Assembly: GCA_003550325.1 (NCBI GenBank)
Contig: QKWP01000355.1
Location: forward strand, 209,055 to 273,054
Source of the DNA: Gigaspora rosea
Taxonomy: Eukaryota; Glomeromycota; Glomeromycetes; Diversisporales; Gigasporaceae
Direction: 5' to 3'
Length of the DNA stretch: 64,000 nt
Shown here piece after piece: positions 1 through 12,117 of this stretch; positions within the stretch are counted from its first letter, which is position 1, and every line of letters starts with the position of its first letter. The notes below the pieces were generated by a model. The model was not told the DNA's origin, did not search any database, and saw only the letters and a list, made by a program, of their open reading frames with translations. Both the position numbers and the translations under genes were made by a program.

Positions 1-1056
1 AAAAAAAAAAAAAAAAAAACAAGTGATTGTTGGAAAAAGTTGCCTACTATTTAGCTGTTTAAATATAAAATTAATTTATATTTTTGTATTAAATAATAAG
101 TTATTAATTGGCTCTTTAATTAACTTTTGTTAATCATCTTTTATGTTATTATATTTATTATGTTAATTGATTTTGAAAATAAGCCTAAGAACCCATTATG
201 AATCTAAGAACATAAAAACCTATTATAAATCTAAGAATCTAAAATTTTAAGAACCTACTATGAACCTATAAACTATTATGAGCCTAAAAACCTAGGCTTC
301 AAAATTGGAACCTGGCTTTTAAAAACTAGGTTCCAAAACTAGGTTTTTAAGTTCCAAACCTAGAACCTTTACCAACCCTACTTGTCAGTGTTGGCACTTG
401 GTATATGTCCATATTTTTTAAAAAATTTGGACTATGTCCAAATCTATATGTCCATGTCCATAAATTTACTATGTCCATATTTGTCCAAATGTCCATATTG
501 CCCAACACTGCTACTCGTATATCAAAAAAGTAAGGGTACATTTTAAGTGTATCAAAAAAGTAAATGCAGGTGTATCAAAAATGAAAGTTTTGCCTTTGAG
601 TCATGTGATCCCGGCTGGAATTAAAAAGATATCATACATTCACTTTTTTAAAACCAATCGTTTTAACTATTTGAAATCCAATCACATGACTGGCACAATC
701 AAAGGCTAGGGATCCTAATTTTCTGCCAAATTCTGCCTGGTTTACACTTCGAATTATGCGAATTATACGATAAATTTTTTAAAATTATGCTACAGATTAT
801 GCGGATCAGATAGAAATATGCGAAATATATGATCACCAGAGTTGGAAATTTATCATTATAAATTTTTATCATTATCGTTATTGTAAGCAGCGTTATAAAA
901 TTCAAAAAATTTTTATTGGCGGAAACGCAAAAAAAAAACGCGGCAAAAAAAAATTTATATATTCGTTATATATACGGAGAGCCCTGATAATGTGCAAATT
1001 TAAATTTATGTTCGCTGCACTATGCAGATCCAATTTATATATTGTAAGTACTGAAC
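1..1056. other. intergenic, AT-rich, no gene seen
   Basis: No coding signal is recognisable. It opens with a poly(A) run at 1-19. Near 190-360 there is a degenerate tandem repeat of the type 'aacctattatgaatctaag', and near 400-500 a TGTCCATAT-rich stretch. Around 745-860 the motif AATTATGCG recurs, which also appears as an array near 58.08-58.19 kb. Confidence 0.5.
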
Positions 1057-2285
1057 TAGTGGTCGTACCCGGATAACTCTTTACCTGAAAGGGTATAACC
1101 TTTTAGAAAATCTAATAACCGGTTTTATACCCTATTGAAGTAAACGGATAACGGTTATATCCAATTGTACCCTAAGTATAATACCGTTAACTGCTAGTTA
1201 TAAAATATCCGGTTAACTGCTAGTTATAAAATATCCGGTTAACTAATAAGATAATGGGCATTGTATCCTCATCTATTTTTGTAACTTTATATATATACAT
1301 CTCGTTGATTAATGCTCGTTGATGGACTTTTAAAAAAAAAAATTAAACCAAAGAAAGAAACCGGGTGATAAAGAAAGGGGTCTTGATAGACAGCAGAGAG
1401 CTTATATAAAATTTTAAGTAGAATTAGGGGTAAAGTATAAGTCTGAAGTGTCGATTAAAAGAAGCATTATGAAATAAAAATTTACAGTATGGAACGATTT
1501 GATAAAATACGTAGTATTCAATTTTATCTGTTTTAATACTGATAAATTTTAAATCAATTTTTAATCCGCTTATTAAGTGGAATTTGAATCTCTAATCAAC
1601 TAAGTAAGTTTAGAATTTCGTTGCAATATAAGTTGATTTGGAAACCAAAAAAATCTGATTTTCGATCTACAACACAAATTTGTGGAAAACGAAGCGAAGA
1701 TAAATTAGTATATTTGATTTAGAGGCATTTTTGATTAATGTATTGTATTAACTACGCTTATATTTTATCAGGTTTTATGTGAATCTTTACAATTCTAATA
1801 CATAATTAAACCTTGTGGCTGTAAATTTCTGTATGAAAGTTATACTTTACTTCTTTTGGCAATTCATTTAATATAAGAAAGATATAGTTTATTGAGATAA
1901 AAAATTATTCGGCGGGTTTATCAATTTCTTAGAAAATGGTCTATCCCGTTTGGTTGGTATTATGAAAATACGTAATAATATGTTTATGTGTAAATACGTA
2001 ATAAAAAATAGAAGATCTTACTGAATACAATGGCCCATTCTATTGAACTCGTTAAGGACTTCTTTTGCCAGTCTACAGAATTATGTAAATTTATAAATTT
2101 ACATTCCTGGTTTTGTGTGACAGCATCGCGTAGCTACCTTATTTGATTTTACCCTATATTATCCTATATTATCTTATAAGTTAACCGGATAACTTATTCG
2201 TGTAACCCGTTTATTAATTTTATAATCCGGTCATCCGGGTAACCTAGCGGTTAACCGGTTATTATACCCTAGGGTACGACCTCTA
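1057..2285. mobile_element. non-autonomous hAT-like DNA transposon (1,229 bp)
   Basis: The termini are inverted repeats: TAGTGGTCGTACCC on the left and the complement of TAGAGGTCGTACCC on the right. The element is flanked by a perfect 8-bp target-site duplication, TACTGAAC, at 1049-1056 and 2286-2293. An 8-bp duplication and a TIR starting YARNG are hallmarks of the hAT superfamily. No transposase ORF is present, so it must have been moved by a partner elsewhere. CCGGTTAAC/CCGGATAAC motifs crowd both subterminal regions, including two tandem copies of a ~28-bp unit at about 1187-1244. They are probably transposase-binding repeats. Confidence 0.8.
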
Positions 2286-2293
2286 TACTGAAC

Positions 2294-2689
2294 CCATCAA
2301 ATAAAACCACAGAATCTGTGTAATACTAGGTTAATGCGTAGCATTATATGTCCGGAGCTCATCATATGATGTTCATCATATTACACAAACGCGTTAATAT
2401 GCATATGTTGGTAACATTAAAAGCACAAATATAGACACGCGTGGGGACAGACAAAAAATTTCCAAACTCCATTTCTGATAAGATTTACATCATATATATG
2501 CAAGTATATCAAAAAGTAAAATTTGTCAAGATTTTTACAATTGAAGCACATCAGGAAGGTAAATTTTGTATCACTTCGCATAGAAACTTAGGGTCCGTCG
2601 CTACGCTCCGGCCAATAAAATTACGAAAAGAATCGTGTTTACAAAATTGTCTTTTGCGCCAAACAAATAAATTCCCTGCAAAATTTTAG
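2294..2689. other. intergenic, no gene seen
   Basis: AT-rich spacer between the hAT-like element and the next inverted repeat. A short open frame at 2441-2689 has no recognisable domain and a composition typical of noncoding DNA. Confidence 0.4.
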
Positions 2690-2941
2690 TATAAGGCCAC
2701 GCAAAGTTAATTTTTCGTTTTGCATAACCCGCCGACCTTTTTTTAAAATTTCAATCGTGCCAATTATTCCATTTTTGCTATTTAATTTTTTCTCCGATGG
2801 TGACCTTAATTTTCTGCCCGATAGAACCGAATTAATTTACAGTTGATTACTGTAAAAAAAAAAAATCCGACCCGCCGACTGAAATTTTGGAATACCATAT
2901 GTTATGCAAAACGAAAAATTAACTTTGTGTGGCCTAATATA
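2690..2941. mobile_element. foldback/MITE-like inverted repeat
   Basis: The arms at about 2690-2727 and 2904-2941 are near-perfect inverted repeats of ~38 bp, each carrying the string TTAATTTTTCGTTTTGCATA or its complement next to a GGCCACRC/GTGTGGCC motif. Inner segments with CCGCCGAC also pair. No coding capacity. A small non-autonomous DNA transposon is the simplest reading, but no target-site duplication was identified. Confidence 0.5.
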
Positions 2942-3449
2942 TGTTTCTTGTTAAATTTTTATATATACTACTTTAACGGTATGTTTTATTACTTAACATT
3001 CGTACCGTTATTTGAAATTTCGAATCTGATGATTTATGTTTCGTACAATCAAATACAAGATTTCTATGCGTCCAATAGGAACTGGTGGGGAAATTGATAA
3101 ACCCCGATCTTTATTAATCATGCGAAATTCATCTTGATATGTGAATATGCTGTCGCGGCAAAATCTGAATTATGCGCATATTATCAGCAGATCCGCGGTA
3201 TCCCTATCAAAGGCCAATCATTTTATGTCACATGATTAAATTCATATAGATCTTTAACAAAAAGTTTTCCTTGAGCTATTTTCCCACCAACATCGCCCCT
3301 AGCATAGGCCCTAACCCTAACATAAATGAGCATAAAAAATTTTGGGCCGTGGGAGAAATATTTTTTTGTCAAGTTTTTAATAAATTAAAGAATTCTCTTG
3401 TTGAAGTTGTTGCTCATTTAATCAAGGCTTCTTTGTGCTAGTTATAAAC

Positions 3450-3825
3450 ATGCCTCCAACCGAAAAACTCCACCAACTCCACATTATATTGCTAATGATG
3501 ATAGATATAAACCACCAATACCATCTACTTTAGAAACAGAAATACAAAAAGCTAGAAGACTAGATAGAAGATGAAAAGCTGTCACTAAATGGTTCAAACA
3601 GCATCCTAATGGTTACTACTTGAATATGATGTTAATGTGACTAAAGGTAAAAAAGACAGCACATCACTAACAAGAACCAGATGTTAGAATAAAATAGTCG
3701 AGACAGGAACAGTATGAGGTTGTGTATGTTGAAAATAGGAAAAAGGCAAAACTTTGTTCATATAGATATAAAGAAATTGTGAAAAAAAGATTAAAAAAGG
3801 TTTATAATATACTTGTTTCATAATT
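3450..3825 (+). pseudogene. possible degraded coding relic
   Basis: Reading + from about 3467 gives a protein-like frame that runs through in-frame stops. One part reads IANDDRYKPPIPSTLETE. A later part, after a stop near 3572, contains KAVTKWFKQHPNGYY. Further lysine-rich stretches follow after more stops and shifts. The amino-acid texture is more protein-like than the surrounding AT-rich DNA, suggesting an old pseudogene, perhaps of a transposon. I do not recognise the family. Confidence 0.2.
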
Positions 3826-4400
3826 CTTTATTGGAATATCGACAATATTAATAGCATTTTTTATTAAATATTGGCAATAGACATGGGTTAGTGCAAGAAA
3901 AGAGAATAAAATAATACTTACCTATTACTGACACTTGAAGATGTAGAATACTTTGTCCATGATTTGTTGACCTTACGGGTAGGAATTTGTCAAAGATAGA
4001 GTTGGATTCTAAAAAAAAATATTAGAACGGGATAATCGTAAATTTACATAATCTTGGTCAATAAGAGCTTTTTGTACTTTATGTGTACAGTACTATTTTG
4101 TAATGGAATTACGTAAATATAGTACCGAAATTAGTAAACACTTAAAAAAAAAATTCTCTTATTAATGATCAAAGAATTTTCATTTATAAATCAAAGATTT
4201 ATTGAAAAAGTTCCAAATTTTGAATAATATATTATTTAAAAAAAAAAAATTCGCATTATCATGTATTAAATTTGCCAGAGAAAAACATCGAATAAAAAAA
4301 AATGCAATGAATATTAAATCGAAATGCTAAAATTATTATCAATATTACTGTGACTTATTATTGTTCCAGCACTATATAATATGGTTTAGTTGATATGAAT
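3826..4400. other. intergenic / transporter 3' flank
   Basis: AT-rich sequence downstream of the minus-strand transporter gene, with several long A runs. No gene seen. Confidence 0.4.
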
Positions 4401-7400
4401 TTATTCGTTGTTAAAACAACGTTCCCCTTGAGAAATTATATCATTACCCCACCATTCTGGAAACGGTATCTTAAAAAAAATGATAATGATAAATCATACG
4501 TGAAAATCAGCATGAAATTGCAGCTGTTACAAAAAAAAAAAAGTTGTATTAGACGATCTCGACTTACCTTAACAACACCATTGAGAAAAAAGAAAATAGT
4601 CAATGTCGCAATTTGTGCAGCACTATCAAATGCCGCTGACAATACGTAATTATATCTATCATGAATAAATAGGCATATAAAATAACGAATCAGTATTAGT
4701 ATTACTTCACACAGTCATTAAATCCTTAACACTAAACGAAACGCACTTTGTCCACCACCTATAAAATAAAGTAAAAATATATACATATCGATATTAGTGT
4801 AATTGTTATTAATTTGCTTTTTTCTAAGTTAAGTGATCTTGTAGTCGATCTTAAGCTTACCGAGTTTGATATCGATATGCGTAATACTGACTTAGAAAGC
4901 TAGCAATAAATCCAGAGATTATAAAATTTGTATAAGTTCCGGGAAGTAAACTTAATCCAGTGCATATCAACGGAATGTTTACGAGATCAAATCTAACATT
5001 TGGAAATTTTCGATGAAGTAGGTAAAATGGTACTGGTGCAAAAACACCAATAAGAAAACCCCAGAGAAGTGTGCTGTACATTGAGTCATGCTATTGAAAA
5101 TAAAAGATATATGAAATTAGTATGTAAATAAGGAAGAGAGTTATTAAATGACTTACGCCAAACGTCCTTGCAGGTCCGATCAATCCCCATACTATAGATG
5201 CAGTGTTGAATATTTGTGATTGATATCCTGCGAACTATTTATGAAAAATTATAAAGAATAATTTTTGAAATTAACCAAAGAAATAATTAAAATAGACATA
5301 CTTGACCAGTTGGGTCACTCGATGTGCCATCAATAAAAGGTCTTTTTGTCGCAATTATGAGATCCAATACCCAATAATTTATCAATCCACCAAGAATTGT
5401 ACCCCATAATTGAGCTATGAACATGCTCCTCGGAGGGACTTTCATGTAATGACCTTTTTAATAAAGAAAAAAATTTTTATATAATTTAATAAATTTTTTA
5501 GATCAAGTTAATTATATAAAAAATAGATTTTAGAAAATTATACATACCCAATTTTAGATCAGAAACAAGTAACAAACATTGATACATTGCCATATATCCA
5601 TAACATTTAAAATATACATTGGCAATTGGACGACCAGGTAAAACATAACCACAAACCATTTCGGTTATTACATTTAAACCGATTTGATTATTTGAAATAG
5701 CTTGGATAACACCTATTGGAGAATTAAAACATATTATTTAAATTACATATTTTGATATAAAATTATTTATATAATAAATAATACATCTTTTTATACGCAC
5801 CTACAGGAAGCACCATGCCTATGGCCAAAGAAATCGCCATTAATAGCCCCCACCAAGGTAAATTCGCATCGGTTGTATAGCAAAGAATCATCGCGATTAT
5901 TAACATGATAGTGAAAATTAACGCATACCAAGTATTTGGTATTTCTAATATATACATGTTATATATATGCATATAATATATCAATATTGGACCGTTTTCA
6001 AAATTAATATGGAAAAGATTTAATAGCAATAAAAAACCTGGATAATTATTCATTAATTTGCAATGAATATCGTCTTGTTCTTCCTCACGACTAGCCTTGA
6101 ATCGTTGCCAAATTTCCTTACCGTAAAATAAGAACACGTGACTGATTACCGCAGTAAGTCCGATAAAAGAGTAGAGATAAGAAAGGGCAAATGTAACGGA
6201 TAGGTACACCGGACTATAATTCTCATAAGCAGTAACATTGAGTGATCCAGTCGATTGATCTATGATTGCAGATTGATTATATCTAAAAATAATAATAATA
6301 ATAATAATAATGAATGTGATAAGTTTTTGATACAAAATAATTAATAAGAGATTACTTACCTTTGACCATCTTTGTCCAATGAATGAGTAGCAAGGAATGG
6401 AAACTTTTGGGCATCACTAAATAAAATTTTTATATTAACATTTGAGAATTTCATTTATATACCGAAATATATAACTAAATAATTACTTACAAGACATTAT
6501 AGTAATATGCCAACGGAGCGATAATCCACGCACCAATTATGACACCCAAATAAAAATTTAATTGAGCCCACCTGAATTACAAAAATTATAAACCAATCTA
6601 TCATATATACCACACTAAAAACAAAATAAATATCGAACATAAAGTTTACGTTACCATGGAGTATACAAAGGACCAAACTGTCCAATGGAATTCCAATCCA
6701 AAGAGAAATTAAGAATACCAACGCCATGATACCCACTCCCTAAATGTTTAATAATTTTGCTATACGGAGCGAAAAGGCACAATAAAGCCATACTAGTCAA
6801 CCAAGTAAACATATATTGTGGCACAAATTGCCAAACAAACATAGCAGTAAAGGCAGTAACAAAAAACCGAATCTTGTCACGTGTTTCAGAAACGTTGCCA
6901 TGTAATGTATTGTACATGGATGCGTAGACAAGATTTGAAGGCCATATCATATTAGCAGGGCGAACCAAGACTAAATAGGTACAAGAAGTATTATTGAGAT
7001 AAATTTAATTATTATTATATGTAAAACGAAAAGTCATCAGTTACCACGAATGATATTTACATTTACGAAGAAATCCAGCGAGCCCATATCCGAGGATTTG
7101 TGTGCTCATCAATAATAGAAAACCATTTAAGAAGTTGACTTTGGTATTATAAAAAAGATCTTTGATAGCGATAATATCCTATATGGAAAGATTGAAGTTA
7201 CGATAACATAAAAACGAAAGATTAACTGTTATTAAAATAATATTACTGTAAAATCATACCGTAGCATATGCAGATCCACCGCCCGCACCAGCCGCAACAA
7301 ATATGCACACGTGTTCCTTTACGTTGAAAGGACCTGCAACGTTCGTTACACATCGTGGAAAGTTTAATTAATGACCACGGATACAGATACAAATATTTGT

Positions 7401-8073
7401 AAAGTTAACAAACCTGGATTGAGACTAAATTTCCAGTTTTTAAATTGAAAAGTTCGTGTAGGTAGAGCTTTTTCCATCCATACACCCAAAATATATGATA
7501 CAAGTAATACAAAAAACATGGAAAAAGTACCACCATTTGGACGAAAGTAGTAAAATTCCGATAGCGCGGCACCTAATGATGTGAACAACTATAAAAAAGA
7601 TTAATAAAAAATCACATGATTTATTTCAGTTTTAATTTATACTGAAATTTTCTAAAATTGCAGTATTAATATCTTTAGCAAAGAAATGAATAACTGTCAA
7701 TTTCAGTTTTCCCTTATTAAATCATTTAAGACTTACGCTACTTAACACCCAAAATCGAAAAGTTAAGCATGGTAACGTCGGATTGTCTCTTGTGCTGACG
7801 GCCTAAAATTTCCGAATCGAAACTTAAATATAAAACAATGTAAGGATAATACATGGTTGATATTGTTGATATTTGATAGTTTACCGCTGCGATTATAAGA
7901 CTTTGAGAATTTTCATTATCTAATTTCTTTTCAAAATCTTTTTCTGGATCATGAACTTTTTTAATATCGATAGAATCAATAACATTAATATCCCCTTCGA
8001 TAAAAGTTGAAGCTAAACCATCAACTTTTTTGCTAGTTGAAAGACTTCGTTTATCATTAGTTTCCATAGCCAT
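4401..8073 (-). CDS. OPT-family oligopeptide transporter (multi-exon)
   Basis: Proton-coupled transporter of the OPT family. Family members import tetra- and pentapeptides, glutathione or metal-peptide complexes across the plasma membrane or an endomembrane. Splicing GT-AG introns on the minus strand gives one long frame from ATG at 8073 (MAMETNDKRSLSTS) to TAA at 4401. The N-terminal ~85 residues are polar. Then come AAVSTRDNPTLPCLTFRFW, many hydrophobic helices, the family NPG motif split by an intron (NPGPFNVKEH, about 7300-7430), a KIPPR-like KVPPRSMF (about 5435), and a C-terminal FPEWWGN (about 4460). Length looks full for the family. A 12-nt microexon at 4747-4758 encodes WWTK. The intron near 6295 carries an AAT microsatellite. 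I see no disabling lesion. Substrate cannot be told from sequence. Confidence 0.9.
4747..4758 (-). other. 12-nt microexon of the OPT transporter
   Basis: Exon 4861-about 5085 ends in phase within an Arg codon. The downstream exon starting at 4655 needs a preceding two-nucleotide remainder. Only the 12-nt segment at 4747-4758, flanked by AG on the left and GTGCGT on the right in minus orientation, restores the frame. It gives RYQTR-WWTK-YNYVLSAA, which matches the conserved OPT C-terminal region. Confidence 0.75.
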
Positions 8074-9634
8074 CTCAATACGTGAAAAAGAATCAATTTA
8101 TTGTTATCTCATCAAGTATCTCATGAAAGTAAGTAAATATAATTTGTTTATCAAAAGACGAGATAAATACTGTAGTTATTATTATCTTTTGAAACAGATT
8201 ATTATTCTCATAAGTCGAGTTTTCAAATATAATTTAACAATAAATATGTACGTTTTAAACCGTCTAATTATAAGGTATCACTAACTCTAGATTTTTTATG
8301 TTCGTTTACAGGGAGAACATATTTATACATAAAATTTCAATGATAAATTAAAATAGAAAATGGTAACAAATATAATTTTATCGTACTCGGTTTTATTGAA
8401 GCAGAAAATGTTATAATGTTGATTTCTCTTATTACATTATATTATATATATATATATATAGTACATCAGTAGAAAAAAGAAAGTCTAATAAATTATAATC
8501 ATGGCTTCGCTACCTCATGACTATAATTTGGCAATAGCGCGTAACAAAGCAATGGGCCATAACGTGTAAAATAAAGGTATTGACACATACACTAATAAGC
8601 AAAGCCATTAAGAAGGAATCTTTGTCTCAGATAGATCAACTTTTTAATATATTTTAGGAAGTCTAAGATCTAAATAATATGATATATGTTCTAAGTATGG
8701 GCGCAAGTACATAAGCATTTAATTTTCGTCATAATTACATAATATTAGCGATCCGTACTACATTCGAAATAGATCGACTTTGATGTTTTTACCAAAATTT
8801 GATAGACTATCCTTTACACTATCGCGGACCAAACTATCTATAAATCTTTTTGGATATTGATATTTTATCTTTAATGTTTCATATCTGTCATCTTTATTTT
8901 TAACAAGTATTTTAGTTTTTTTCTTTTCAGCTCTATTCATGGTTAAATTATTATGCTGTCCTAGTGTTAAATTTTTTTTTCAAAAACTAGTACATAGAAA
9001 TCTGTTCCAGTCAAAAAGGTGAATGTCGTAAGGTAATTGATTCACCCTGAATTTAATTCAGTTTTATAAATCAATATAATGTTACAATAATGATAACGAT
9101 AACGATAAATTCTGTGTTAAATTCGTATGTTACAATACACGGATTCTAACCCCTATGTAGTGATACAAATCGATGAAAATTTTTCAATCGGATTAGTTGA
9201 TAGATCATTTCGAATAGACAACTAATCAAATAGTTGAATAAAATTATAAATAAAAATTAGGTGAGATTCTTAAATGATCATTAATCGACCAATCGACTAA
9301 TCAACTAATCGATTGTCCAACTAGTTAATTAATCAATCAATTAGTTGAATAATCGATTAATCGATTGTTGTCAACGTTACAATTAATCGATTAATTCGAT
9401 TTTTACCTTCTAAATAAACTTGTTAATGTAAAATTTTATATATAATTACAATTTTAAAATTAGCAAATTTCTTTCTTTTTTATAAATTTTATTAATAATA
9501 TAATTTGAAAATAATTTTTTTAAAGATCCAGTTACGTCATCGATCTATCAGCTATCAGCTATCGTGATTATCTCCTGATCATCCAATCAAATTAAGGTCA
9601 CCACCTATTCTCCCGAAAAGCTTTCTCAGAGAAA
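8074..9634. other. divergent intergenic region between OPT and NAXD genes
   Basis: This 1.56-kb region separates divergently transcribed genes and should hold both promoters. It contains a (TA)n run near 8440-8460. At about 9170-9400 it is dense in variants of ATCGATTAATCAA/TAGTTGAAT, a degenerate repeat pattern that recurs near 52.0-52.6 kb. No clear TATA box could be assigned. Confidence 0.4.
8758..8940 (-). CDS. small lysine-rich ORF, 60 aa, doubtful
   Basis: An open frame with start MNRAEKKKTKILVKNKDD and stop at 8758. It is basic, has no signal peptide or membrane segment, and matches no family I recognise. It lies in an otherwise noncoding intergenic region and has no obvious splice partners. 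Such short frames arise by chance in AT-rich DNA, so I hold it as a candidate only. Confidence 0.15.
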   Translation of the reverse strand: MNRAEKKKTKILVKNKDDRYETLKIKYQYPKRFIDSLVRDSVKDSLSNFGKNIKVDLFRM

Positions 9635-11222
9635 ATGACTTTAACGAAACCCACATTTGATGTAATTCGCCGACTTATTCCCCCACTTTCCCCTGATTTT
9701 CACAAAGGACAAGCCGGTATATAATAATTATATTACTGATTTTCTCTCAAATGTTATCAATGTTCATAACCTTTTTTCCAGGTCGAGTCTGTGTTATTGG
9801 TGGCTCTGACGAGTAAGTATGCCAAGTTACTTACATTTTTAAATCTATAGCAATAAAAAGTTTTTTCTCCTTTTTAGTTATACAGGAGCACCATATTTTA
9901 GTGCGATTTCAGCTTTGAAACTTGTAAGTGTTCTATTTCTAATCGATGCAAACAGTTTTATTTGATTTTTTTACACCTTTGAAAACTCGAACTAATAGGG
10001 TGCTGATATGGCTCATGTTGTCTGTCAACCTACAGCGGCGATTGCTATAAAGGTAACTTTTTTGACTATAATTTGAAATTTTAATTTAAATTAGTCACTT
10101 AAAATATAAATCTGTTTAATATCTCAGAATTATTCACCAGGCACGCTTTATATCTTAGTCTTTTGCAAGTCTAGGCATGATTTGTTTTTAACTCTAATAG
10201 GCTGTGTTTTCATTATTCTATAGATTTAATGGTACATCCTTATATGCGCAAATATGAGTTAGTATAAAATTTTCAATTGCAAATATGCTGATTTGGTTAA
10301 TCTAACAGCATAACAATTAACCTTGATTATATAAATATGAATATGAAGTAAGAATCCTGATTTAACTTCTGAAGAGATAATAGATAATGTGTCATCACTT
10401 TTTAAGCGCGCACACGTGCTAACTATTGGTCCTGGTTTATCAAGAGATAAGATGATGTTGGAATGTACTAAAGGTATCATATTAAAAGCAAAAGAAGAAC
10501 ATATACCAATGGTTATTGATGCGGTATGCGATCAACATGCACGATTTACTTTTTAGGTGACTCGAGACTTTATTAACGGTATTTTTATTAATCTTGTTTT
10601 GTTAGGATGGATTATTTCTTATTCAAAATAATCCTGATATTATCAAAGACTATTCTGAAGCAATTTTGACACCAAATGTTAATGAGTTCAAACGTCTTTG
10701 TGAAACAATGGTAAAAAGGAAATAAAATGCATATTTATATTATGGTTATAGCTAATTTCATGTGCCAATGTTACATTTAGAGAATAGAATTTGAAGATGA
10801 CTGTAAGGGGGAATTGGCTCAAAAATTAAGTCAGGCTTTTGGTGGTGTAACTATTGTCCAAAAGGGTAAAAATGACTTAATCTCTAATGGTAATTCGAGT
10901 AAGTAATGGGCGATTAAATTATATTAAAAATGAACGAAGTGTATTAATCTGTTTTTTAAATCATTCGATTTAATATAGTCTTCCTGGTCGATCATAAGAG
11001 TGGTCTCAAACGTTGTGGTGGGCAAGGTGATATTCTTACGGGACTTATTTCCACATTCGTAGCATGGGGAGTCGCATATAAAAAAAATATATGGCAGTAA
11101 GTTAAAATTTCATGGTTTAGAAGTGAGCCAGTAAACATGCTCCAATTTTTTTTTTAATGAAAATTTTTTGAACCTTTAAACAAAAATAATTCTTGACCAG
11201 ATTTAATAAAAAAATACTATTA

Positions 11223-11271
<49 letters not shown>

Positions 11272-11273
11272 TA

Positions 11274-11304
<31 letters not shown>

Positions 11305-11650
11305 TTTATTTTTAAATGAATTCTACAAGCTTTTAGAATTAATTTAAAAAGACCATTTTTTTTTGATTATCTTTTTTTAAAGGTTTAAAAAATTTGGTAT
11401 TTCTACTGACTCACCCCATTTGTTATGCGATTTATATTTCTTACATTATCTTCTCATTCTTAAACATGATTGCAAAAGGCACGATAATTCCATATCACCT
11501 ACAGATATTCCAATGTTGGCAAGTTTTGCGGGATGTACAATTAACAGAGAATGTTCATGGGCAGCTTTTTCGAAACTGGGACGTTCTGTTCAAACATCAG
11601 ATATGATCCCTGAAATCGGGCCATCCTTTCAACGATTGTTTGAAAGGTAA
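9635..11650 (+). CDS. NAXD: ATP-dependent (S)-NAD(P)H-hydrate dehydratase
   Basis: Repairs NADH and NADPH that have been hydrated, by ATP-dependent dehydration, working with an epimerase that is not in this window. It is a ribokinase-like fold enzyme (YjeF C-terminal/CARKD family). Spliced exons give [20 protein letters not shown], the nucleotide-site string [63 protein letters not shown], then the signature [10 protein letters not shown] near 11010-11040 and a C-terminal [12 protein letters not shown] before TAA at 11648-11650. The intron after 10140 appears to use a GC donor (CACCAG|gcacgc). The last intron (about 11100-11482) contains the ATT microsatellite. Exons are short, and the start ATG at 9635 is the first in frame. 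Part of the last exon is duplicated downstream at 11936-12030. Confidence 0.88.
11222..11310. repeat. (ATT)n microsatellite inside last NAXD intron
   Basis: About 28 ATT/ATTT units in a row, with a change to TTTA units at the right end. It lies within the inferred intron 11099-11482. Confidence 0.9.
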
Positions 11651-11935
11651 ATGGTTTATTATCCGGATTAAGTAAGTTTTGTCTTTTTTCATTTTTTATT
11701 GCTAATTATTTTTAATAAAATTGCAAATTTACCATGATACATTAATAAAAGTAGTAATTTAAGTAAATTATAACAAGGGATATATATATATATATATTTA
11801 TTATATGTGTATATCAGAAGTTTTTAGTTTTTAGTAATGTATAAGGAATATACTTTTGTTAGTCTTTAATGTTAAATAGGTTATAAAACTATGTATGATT
11901 AAGCATATATATTATATATTATAATATTATATATN

Positions 11936-12117
11936 TTTCTTACATTATCTTCTCATTCTTAAACATGATTGCAAAAGGCACGATAATTCCATATCACCTA
12001 CAGATATTCCAATGTTGGCAAGTTTTGCGGAATATACTTTTGTTAGTCTTTAATGTTAAATAGGTTATAAAACTATGTATGATTAAGCATATATATTATA
12101 TATTATAATATTATATA
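11936..12117. repeat. composite duplicate next to an assembly N
   Basis: Just after the ambiguous base at 11935, bases 11936-12030 repeat 11437-11531, which includes the start of the last NAXD exon. Bases 12029-12117 then repeat 11845-11934. The join falls on a shared GG, so the intervening 11532-11844 is missing in the copy. This looks like an assembly join of two overlapping contigs or alleles rather than a functional exon copy. The duplicated exon piece is truncated and has no stop. Confidence 0.8.

Noticed and set aside
5763..6335. 190-aa frame as a separate membrane protein
   Set aside because: It joins exons of the OPT transporter by read-through of short introns; spliced parts fit the family continuously.
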